From positions 1 to 13,057 of the forward strand of contig JAIWNI010000279.1 of NCBI GenBank assembly GCA_025331435.1: a DNA stretch of 13,057 bases, given 5' to 3'. Position 1 is the stretch's first letter; each line of letters begins with the position of its first letter. A program made the position numbers and the translations under genes. Of the stretch, positions 1-7,100 are shown piece after piece. The notes under the pieces were generated by a model, which did not search any database, was not told the DNA's origin, and saw nothing but the letters and a program-made list of their open reading frames with translations. The stretch is from Choanephora cucurbitarum (lineage: Eukaryota; Mucoromycota; Mucoromycetes; Mucorales; Choanephoraceae).

Positions 1-2
1 CT

Positions 3-1628
3 CTCACATATCTGCATACACAACGTATAGCCAACTCTATGATGATTGCTTGGTTTGAAACTATCCTTCAATATGACTTTTCAATCGTTCATTTGCCTGG
101 TACTAGTAATATTCTACCAGATACTCTTTCACGTTTGTATGAACTGGATGATGCAACTGAACTGGGAGAGGATAAAGCGGCTCAAAATCACGTTCTCAAC
201 AGTCGTGCAGCTGTCAAAGAAACCTTCCCAAAGTTAGATAGTGGCGAATATTTCACTCCTCCAGATGCCGAAGAAAGAAAGTTACTCTTGTTGCGCGAAC
301 ACGTAAAAGGTCATTTTGGCTCAGATGCTATCTATCGATCCCTACGTCGCAAAGGCATATACTGGACAAATCTAAAGAATGAAGCAACAGAATTGGTAAA
401 ACAGTGCATACCCTGTCAAATGCATACTGTCAGAAGAGATGGATTTCATCCTCTGAGACCTATCGTAGCTAAACTTCCTGGTGATCATTGGGCAATTGAT
501 CTCACTGGCCCTTTTACAACATCAAAAAACGGAAATAACTATCTACTTGTAATGGTGGATATTGCTACTAAATTCTGTGTGCTGAAAGCAATCCCTGACA
601 AAACAGCGTATACGATTGCCAATGAAGTAGTAGAAGTATTCTGTACGTTTGGTCCTTTTAGACGTCTTCAATCTGACAATGGTACGGAATTTGTGAACAA
701 GGTCATGGAGACTTTCAAAGAACATGCTGGCTTTGAGCATTCGCTCATTTCACGCTATCACAGTCGAGCAGACGGTGCTGTCGAAAGACAAATTCAAACT
801 GCCGTTCAAGTCATTCGTAAAAGAGTGAATGGAGCAAAAGCCGACTGGGACGTATACGTGAAACCAACACAGCTGTTTATCAACACAAAATACATTGATC
901 GCACAAAAACACCTCCTTTCACTCTGATGTTTGGTCGTGATGCAAATGATTTTGAAGACTATGGAAAGTTAAAAGAAGAACCAACGCGTAAAGCAATTAA
1001 TCAAGAATTGCAAGACAGAATTAAAAAAATTTCTACAATTGTTCTGCCTGCTATACATGAAAGAACAATTCTTGTAACACAAAAAATGAAGGAACGATTC
1101 GATGCCACTCACCGCATAGTTGAAATACCTGTAGGTGCAATAGTAATGGTTAAAGTAACTGGTCAAAAGAGCAAGTTAGACCCCAACTGGGTTGGTCCCT
1201 ATACAGTGAAAAGAGTGACTTCTGCTGGTACTTATGTATTAGAAAACGAAAAAGGAGAACTCGAGTCCAAAAACTATCCTCCATCTCTCATAAAAATGAT
1301 ATCCAATGAAGCTTTTGGACCAAATGATCAATTTTATGACGTTGAAGCTATTATAGCTCACAAAAAGCTAGATGGCGTATACCACTATAAAGTAAAGTGG
1401 AAAGGATACGATGACTCTGAAAACACTTGGGAACCTGAAAGTAACTTTGCTGATCCTAAACTCATTACGCAATATTGGCAAAGAATTGGTGTGATCCCTG
1501 AAAGCATAACCGAAATTAACAAGGCCAACAAAAAGTTGCTAAATCGCTTTGTTGCGGAAGAAAGATCAGGAAAAAGAAAGGGAACAAATACCAAGCGTAA
1601 AAACAACAAGAAATCAAGATCCCAATAA
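3..1628 (+). CDS. Retrotransposon Pol polyprotein, C-terminal part (RNase H end, integrase, chromodomain)
   Basis: 541 codons are visible, counted from the first complete codon at 3; the frame is open upstream (partial 5'). The first residues (LTYLHTQR...) match the RNase H of the second element, ending with the LPD-LSR motif (D40). Integrase follows: an HHCC zinc site (H100, H104, C135, C138), then a D,D35,E core with D166 (AIDLTGPF), D225 (QSDNG) and E261 (GAVER), and a GPY motif near 398-400. A chromodomain lies at about 445-492 with likely cage aromatics Y445, W466 and Y469, plus W476 in TWEPE. In this group the chromodomain is thought to steer integration to histone-marked chromatin. A lysine/arginine-rich tail could be a nuclear localisation signal. 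One oddity: the usual YHPRANG before the catalytic Glu reads YHSRADG here. The reading frame has no break, so the visible part looks intact; activity is not proven. Confidence 0.95.
   Translation, partial: LTYLHTQRIANSMMIAWFETILQYDFSIVHLPGTSNILPDTLSRLYELDDATELGEDKAAQNHVLNSRAAVKETFPKLDSGEYFTPPDAEERKLLLLREHVKGHFGSDAIYRSLRRKGIYWTNLKNEATELVKQCIPCQMHTVRRDGFHPLRPIVAKLPGDHWAIDLTGPFTTSKNGNNYLLVMVDIATKFCVLKAIPDKTAYTIANEVVEVFCTFGPFRRLQSDNGTEFVNKVMETFKEHAGFEHSLISRYHSRADGAVERQIQTAVQVIRKRVNGAKADWDVYVKPTQLFINTKYIDRTKTPPFTLMFGRDANDFEDYGKLKEEPTRKAINQELQDRIKKISTIVLPAIHERTILVTQKMKERFDATHRIVEIPVGAIVMVKVTGQKSKLDPNWVGPYTVKRVTSAGTYVLENEKGELESKNYPPSLIKMISNEAFGPNDQFYDVEAIIAHKKLDGVYHYKVKWKGYDDSENTWEPESNFADPKLITQYWQRIGVIPESITEINKANKKLLNRFVAEERSGKRKGTNTKRKNNKKSRSQ
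162..175 (+). promoter_or_regulatory. Candidate central polypurine tract (cPPT) of copy 1
   Basis: CTGGGAGAGGATAA inside pol, in the variable linker between RNase H and the integrase zinc site (codons for ELGEDK). It is identical over 14 nt to this element's own 3' PPT at 1650-1663. The second element has the same arrangement with its own variant (5608-5621). A central PPT gives a second start for plus-strand DNA in lentiviruses and in yeast Ty1; that role here is inference. Confidence 0.75.
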
Positions 1629-1636
1629 CTAAAATC

Positions 1637-1650
1637 GGTATACTTATACC
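1637..1650 (+). repeat. Palindrome abutting the 3' PPT of copy 1
   Basis: GGTATA-CT-TATACC is a perfect 6-bp inverted repeat with a 2-nt centre. Its last base is the first base of the PPT. The second element has GGTATTA-GT-TAATACC at the same place, so the pairing is kept although the bases differ. Confidence 0.7.
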
Positions 1651-1663
1651 TGGGAGAGGATAA
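1650..1663 (+). promoter_or_regulatory. 3' polypurine tract of copy 1
   Basis: CTGGGAGAGGATAA lies directly before the LTR start TGTTAT and 21 nt after the pol stop codon. A purine tract next to the 3' LTR primes plus-strand DNA synthesis in LTR elements. The position and the GGATAA|TG junction match the second element. Confidence 0.9.
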
Positions 1664-1917
1664 TGTTATAGAACGGTCCTAATCTCTTGATTATCTTATA
1701 TTTAAATATCCCTTTAACCTCCACAAGAGGTGTTCACCCAATGTATTACGAATCTCCTAATTAGGAATCCTCAACTATTATCCCTGTAGTAATTAGACGT
1801 GTATTATAAATCCTTCTTCTCTCTCTGAAGTTTTAATAAAGCTACTAACAGTCTCAAAAAGTACTCAATAGTCTTTATTATACATCATCTATCAAAAAAT
1901 ATACACGTTACATAACA
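1664..1917 (+). repeat. 3' LTR of copy 1 (254 bp)
   Basis: It starts TGTTAT and ends ATAACA, a 6-bp inverted terminal repeat with the standard TG...CA ends. U3 holds a 12-bp palindrome TCCTAATTAGGA (1755-1766) and GGTGTTCACC (1729-1738). Then come a TATAAA (1805-1810), an AATAAA (1835-1840) and the block AACAGTCTCAAA (1847-1858) shared with the other element's LTR. The partner 5' LTR is outside the window, so identity, and hence age, cannot be judged. Confidence 0.88.
1805..1810 (+). promoter_or_regulatory. TATA box in LTR of copy 1
   Basis: TATAAA, with AATAAA 30 nt downstream and AACAGTCTCAAA about 42 nt downstream. The same order and nearly the same spacing occur in the other LTR, so this is the likely core promoter and start of R. 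In the 3' LTR it would more often serve the downstream flank or be silent. Confidence 0.6.
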
Positions 1918-2690
1918 GCAATTCTCAAATGGTCTATTTGTATTTAGACCTATATAATCAGAATTACTTACCAAATGTTTACATAGAAAAGAAGCGCAAA
2001 ACAAAACTAAGGATATGCGATCAACGTGTTATGTGAACAAAGCCGAAGAAGAGCTGAGAAAGGATACTGGTACCAATGTCATAAAAGAAAGTTCAAGATA
2101 GATATATGCAATACTAGGTTTCTATTTTTACGTTTGCAATGATGAGAGATCGCGAGACTTTGAGACATGGACAACGATGAAAAGAGGTATTCTCTCTGAG
2201 AAAAAGGCCAGTCTGAGAGCAGATGACTATGTGTGATTTGTTAGTCCACCCGAGAGTATCAAAAGAGATTCAAGAGAGGCAGTTTTGATCAGGACAGTAA
2301 TTGGCTATCACTATGGATTGTACATGACAATGCTGAATAAGATTTGTGGCTTACTTTGGACTTGATGAATATCATACGGTGCATTTACTTTGTAATACAT
2401 CAATATGGCTATTATCTTGTACAAACAAACGATTTGTAGCCAAGGAGAACAAGACTGAAATTTATTCGCTTCAGGTTTACCGTGGTTACGTTTTCTGACC
2501 TTATATACACTTGTCTATTCCCTCTTTTTGAGAAGTAATGATGATGCTGTTGTCCAATTGACCATTCTGTGCAACCATATTCTGTGTGGCTTGTCTGCTT
2601 GTCTCCATCAGTTACTTTTATCAATAGTTATAGACTATGACTTGTGATCGTTCGGGTATGTTGGTTACAAAAGCCAGTCAAGATGATTTG
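1918..2690. other. Intergenic stretch without a supported gene
   Basis: No frame here has a convincing protein. The open frames are under about 75 codons, without recognisable motifs or matching splice sites. Part of it (about 1980-2290) is rich in A and G on the plus strand. It could be host spacer DNA or an old, decayed insertion; nothing distinguishes these. Confidence 0.5.
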
Positions 2691-2705
2691 CACTACAAAA
2701 AATCG
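2691..2705 (+). repeat. Possible left terminal inverted repeat of a CACTA transposon
   Basis: CACTACAAAAAATCG closely resembles the CACTACAARAAA ends of CACTA (En/Spm-type) DNA transposons. A Tnp2-type transposase, the family that moves such elements, lies in the correct orientation downstream. Once the 4939 bp added by the nested retrotransposon are removed, it starts only about 1.17 kb from this site. The matching right end (...TAGTG) with the same 3-bp target duplication (TTG, 2688-2690) was not found in the window, so this stays a proposal. Confidence 0.4.
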
Positions 2706-3489
2706 ACTTCCGAGGCCTGTAAGATATAGTTAAAATTGCGGATTTTATGGGTAGTCATAGGGGTCATATTTACTGCAAAAACATATAATAATGAAAACTT
2801 ACGGGAAAGCTCTCAGATTAAGCACAATGCTACTTTCTGATATTTGGAATACATTTCTGTTAAAAAAATTGAGTCATTACTGCCACCATTTAACAGTTTA
2901 CATATATCTAATTTCAAAGTTTTTGTACTTAGTGATAAAAAATAAAAACCTCCTTCAAATTCCGAATGAAAAGCACTGACAGATCTCTGCCTGCTTATAA
3001 AACCGTTCACAGCAAATCCTGGACATAAATTTCATTGGTGGAATGCAGCTTTTTGAAAAGTAGAATAGAAAATTCTTGGTTGCTTTTTCTATAAACTGAA
3101 ATGATTCGTCAAGTATTGCATCTCTAAATACTGACTGCCGTATTTTAGCTTACTCCTTTAAATTGGTACCTTATAAGAAAATGGTCTTTGCAGTCAGTAC
3201 AAATGATCAAGAGAATTAAATTAAATCTTCCCAATGCTACTAAAGATAAACTGAACTTCTTTCTGATTGAATAAACCTCTGAGTGCTACTTTTTGCTAAC
3301 AAATCTTGGGGATGTCTTACATTGATTTACAGAAAAAAAAAAGCGCAGCGTTCCTTCATTATTGGTTCTTCCAAGTTTTTGCTGTATAACTGTTTCTAAA
3401 GTCAGATCAGTCATTACAACATTAACAGATTAGGATATATTAATCCACCAATTCTATGCATTTTAAACAAAACAAACAAATATTACGTT
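2706..3489. other. Non-coding stretch between CACTA-like end and retrotransposon
   Basis: AT-rich DNA with short, unconvincing open frames and homopolymer runs (for example an A run near 3331-3341). If 2691 is a true CACTA end, this would be the subterminal region, where transposases of this family bind short repeats. I could not identify a clear repeat family by eye. Confidence 0.4.
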
Positions 3490-3494
3490 GGCAT
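3490..3494. repeat. Target site duplication, left copy (GGCAT)
   Basis: GGCAT directly precedes the left LTR and is repeated directly after the right LTR (8429-8433). A 5-bp duplication is usual for Ty3/gypsy integrases. Confidence 0.95.
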
Positions 3495-3949
3495 TGTGAT
3501 ATTTTGAGATAAAAAAGAGATAGATAAAATGTATAACAAGTATATGAGTAGTTTGAGACTGTTTTACGTATGCCTTTATTCTGAACAAAATAAATGAGAG
3601 TATTTATACTATTTGCTATCTACTACAGCTATTACGTCTTTGACTTTCTTTAGTCCATTTACTTTACTATATCAAGATATTACAGAGCTTATTGTGCATT
3701 ACTAGGCTTGTGTCACCTTTATAACATAATGTCTTTATGTCATAGTCTAGCAGTACTTTACTGCTTGCACCTAACTTAGTCTATAACCTTGTATGATCCA
3801 TAGCACTAACATATGAAATCATTCTAGACTAGTTCAATTGATGATCGGATTACTAAATCCATGACGATGATCATGATGAATATCTTTAATATCCAAATAT
3901 GGATATCTTCTTTATGAGGATTTGATCTTCAGAGGTGTCAAACACCACA
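3495..3949 (-). repeat. 3' LTR of copy 2 (455 bp)
   Basis: Direct repeat of 7974-8428; I compared both line by line and saw no difference. In element orientation it starts TGTGGTG and ends ATATCACA. It contains the same TATA, AATAAA and AACAGTCTCAAA block (3552-3563) as the 5' LTR and should supply the 3' processing site of the element RNA. Confidence 0.97.
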
Positions 3950-3963
3950 TTATCCCCACCCAG
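3950..3963 (-). promoter_or_regulatory. 3' polypurine tract of copy 2
   Basis: Read on the minus strand this is CTGGGTGGGGATAA, immediately before the TGTGG start of the 3' LTR. An exact copy lies inside pol at 5608-5621. It differs from the PPT of copy 1 at two bases (GGGTGGGG versus GGGAGAGG). Confidence 0.92.
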
Positions 3964-3978
3964 GTATTAACTAATACC
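3963..3978 (-). repeat. Palindrome abutting the 3' PPT of copy 2
   Basis: On the element strand GGTATTA-GT-TAATACC is a perfect 7-bp inverted repeat with a 2-nt centre, running directly into the PPT. It matches in place and form the GGTATA-CT-TATACC of copy 1. Confidence 0.7.
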
Positions 3979-4025
3979 GTTCAAGTACTTGATCAAATCA
4001 GAGGCAATACTAAAGCAGCTTAAAC

Positions 4026-4041
4026 TTTTTTTTTTTTTTTT
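4026..4041 (-). repeat. A16 tract in the element 3' untranslated part
   Basis: Sixteen T on the plus strand, so sixteen A in the element RNA, between the pol stop and the PPT. Either a simple homopolymer or a functional A-rich spacer; nothing decides. Confidence 0.8.
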
Positions 4042-4070
4042 ATATTCACACTACAGACTTTCTGCATGTG

Positions 4071-4094
4071 TCAAACAATAACTACATTGTTTGA
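4071..4094 (-). repeat. 9-bp perfect hairpin in element 3' untranslated part
   Basis: TCAAACAAT-AACTAC-ATTGTTTGA on the plus strand: nine uninterrupted base pairs around a 6-nt loop. Within the 3' untranslated part of the element RNA it could form a stem-loop. Role unknown. Confidence 0.6.
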
Positions 4095-4126
4095 TCTACT
4101 GCTATATGCTAAGATCAGTTTTGATC

Positions 4127-4147
4127 CATAAATACCTAGTATTTATG
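4127..4147 (-). repeat. Hairpin spanning the pol stop codon
   Basis: CATAAATAC-CTA-GTATTTATG: nine base pairs around a 3-nt loop. Three further pairs (4123-4125 with 4148-4150) form if C4126 is bulged. The pol stop codon TAA (4143-4145) lies in one arm. Role unknown. Confidence 0.55.
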
Positions 4148-7100
4148 ATCTACGAGATCTCTTACTCTGATTGGCAACTCTTGCAGATCGTTTTCTCTTT
4201 GTACCTGAATTTTGTGCGGACTTTGTTTTCTGCAAATCCTTCAACAATCTTTTGTTGGCTTTATTCTTCTCAGTGATAGTCTCAGGAATTTCACCGATTC
4301 TTCTCCAATATTCTGTAATGAACTTTGGATCAGTGAAGTGCTCTTCTGGTTCCCAAGTATCATGAGATTCATCATAATCTTGCCATCTACACCTGTAGAG
4401 GTACTTGTTTTCATCATTCTTTTTATGATCAACAATTGCTTCAACTTCAAAGATCTCATCTTTGTTCTGCAATATCTTATCTGATACTTTCTTCAACAGA
4501 GAAGGAGGATAGTTTCTAGGTTCTAACAAACCTTGTTCATTCTTAAGAACATAAGTATTCGCCTGTGTCTTTCTAACTACCGTGTAAAATCCTTTGTACT
4601 TAGGATCCAACTTGTTTTGCTTCTCAGTCACCAGAATCATCACAGTTGATCCAGGAGGAAATTCAACTTTCTTGTGATTTTCGTCAAACACTAGTTTTTG
4701 CTTTTCTGTGACTTGCTTTACACGTTCATAGACAGCAGGGTAGACTATCTCAGTCATTCTTTTTATTTTCTCTTGCAACTCTTTCTGAATCTGTTCAGCA
4801 GTTGCACTATCCTTCTCTTGACTAAAGTCCTTAAAGTCATTAGGGTTTCGACCGAACATTAACGAGAAAGGGGTACTCTTAGTTCTAGCATTATACTTGC
4901 TATTCAAGAACAGTTGTGCAGCAGGTACTTTCAAATCCCAGTCAGCAACATTACCGACAACTAGCTTCTTAATGGTGTTCACTGCAGACTGTACAGCTCT
5001 TTCACTTGCACCATTAGCTCTAGGATGATACTGCGAAATCAGTGCATGTTCAAACCCAACATTCTCTTTCACACAGGTCATCAATGAGTTCACGAACTCG
5101 CGTCCATTATCACTCTGTAACTTTCGCATAGGACCATAAGTACTGATTACGTCCAAAATATGCATTGCAACTGTTGCAGCACTCTTATCCGGGATAGGTC
5201 TAAGTACATAGAACTTACTAGCAATGTCTATCATAACTAACAGGTACTCATTTCCTCTAGTTGACATTGTAAAGGGTCCAGTCAAATCAACACCCCAACT
5301 ATCACCAGGCATAGGAGCAGTTACAGGTCTCAAAGGATTATAACCTTTTCTCGTAACGTTATGACGCTGACACTGTACACACGCTTGTACTAGATCATTG
5401 GCTTGGTTCTGTAATTTATTCCAATAAATTCCCTTTCTCTTTAAGGCTTGAACCATTGCTTCTGCACCAAAATGACCTTTCAAATGTTCGTCAACCAATA
5501 GCTTATTTCTCTCATTCTCAGTGGGAGGTGTAAAAAACTCACCACTTAACATATCAGGTATAGGTTCTAGGGAGGCCGCTCCATTTCGCATGATCGACTT
5601 GATCCAATTATCCCCACCCAGTTCATTTAGCAGGAGATCACTACCCTCAAACAGACGCGACAGCGCATCAGGTAACACATTGGATACACCTGGTAAATGA
5701 ACGATCTTAAAATCATACTGTAAAATCGTGTCCATCCATGCAATCATCATCAGATTTGCGACACGCTGGGTGTGGAGATAAGTAAGTGCCTTATGATCCG
5801 TGAATAAGGTAAAATGAGAACCATACACATACTTGTGAAACCGCTTCAATGCAAAGACCACAGCCAACAATTCACGCTTCGTGGCGGAATAGTTTCGTTC
5901 GCTTTTGGACAAACTCTTTGCCACAAAAGAAATGTATTTTGTCTTGCCATCGATGACTTGATACAACACTGCACCAATACCGGTCAAAGAGGCATCACAA
6001 CTAATACAAAAGCGAGAATTCATATCAGGATAGGACAAAACCGTATCACTTAGAAGAGCTTTCTTCAAGTTATCAAAAGCAATCTGATGCTTTTCATTCC
6101 ACAAATGCTCAATGGACTTTTCATTTCTTAATGAGTCTAACGGAGCCATTATGCTGGAGACATTTGGGATCAAATTTCTGAAGTAGTTGATCAAACCACA
6201 ATAGCGTTGGATATCTTTACCAGTCTTGGGTTTGGGGAATTCTAGAACATTGACTAACTTTCTACGGTCCATAGTGATACCAGCAGGTGATATATGGAAA
6301 CCAAGTAGATAAATTTCTTTCTGAAAGAAATGACACTTCTTAGGGTTCAACTTCAAGTTGACTCTAGTCAATCTCTGAATCACTTGCTTCAAGTGTTCCT
6401 TATGTTCTTCCACCGTCTTACTAGCAACGACAATATCATCCACAAAGAATCTCACAAAAGATAATCCTTCAAGAGCTATACTCATAGTTCTTTGGAATTG
6501 TGAACTGACATGTTTGATACCAAACACTGTACCAATGGGTTTGTACTGAATACCACGCCAAGTGAAACTGAGCTTATGCGCATCCTTTGGATTCAATCGC
6601 AAAGAATTGAAAGCTGACTTCAAATCAAGAGTAGAATATACATTCGCACCCTTTAAGTCTTCAAACAGTTCACCAATCACAGGCAGAGGCATACGATCAA
6701 TTGACTTCAATAACAAATTCAACATTCTAGGATCATGACATACACGATACCCAGTAGTTTCACCTTTACCGTTCGTCTTAGGGACTACAGTCAAAGGAGT
6801 GTTCCAAGCGGTATTTGCAGGAGCTTTCTCGATGATCTTATCATCCAACCACTCTTTCACTTGTTTATCCACAACTTCTTGCAGAGCAATAGGAATAGGA
6901 TAAGGTGGTCTATATGCCGTAGCATTTTCAGGAGTATCCAAGCAAACAACACTTTCTGGAATAGTACAGAATGATCCTTTAGGAATAGACTGATTCTTAT
7001 CAATATCCTTATTGATGTATTCCATAGCTTTCTCAAACTCTTGAGGACTTAAAGCAGGATTATTCTCTTTACTATCATTCTCTCTTTGGATGGAATCAAG

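Larger units (their letters stand above)
1..1917 (+). mobile_element. Ty3/gypsy chromovirus 'copy 1', 3' portion (left end outside window)
   Basis: The 3' part of an LTR retrotransposon in the order RNase H tail, integrase, chromodomain, stop, palindrome, PPT, LTR. The pol frame is already open at the left window edge, so the 5' LTR, primer site, protease and most of RT lie outside. The right end is set at 1917: the LTR starts TGTTAT and ends ATAACA, and the distance from the shared ATCTATC motif to the LTR end is 24 nt, the same as in the complete element at 3495-8428. The next five bases, GCAAT (1918-1922), would be the target duplication if the 5' flank shows the same. It is a different family from the second element: the proteins align throughout but differ at many residues, and the LTRs share mainly R-U5. 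Confidence 0.93.

Noticed and set aside
2412..3010. Several 60-70 codon open frames on both strands
   Set aside because: No motifs, no consistent splice sites, overlapping in different frames; expected by chance in such DNA.
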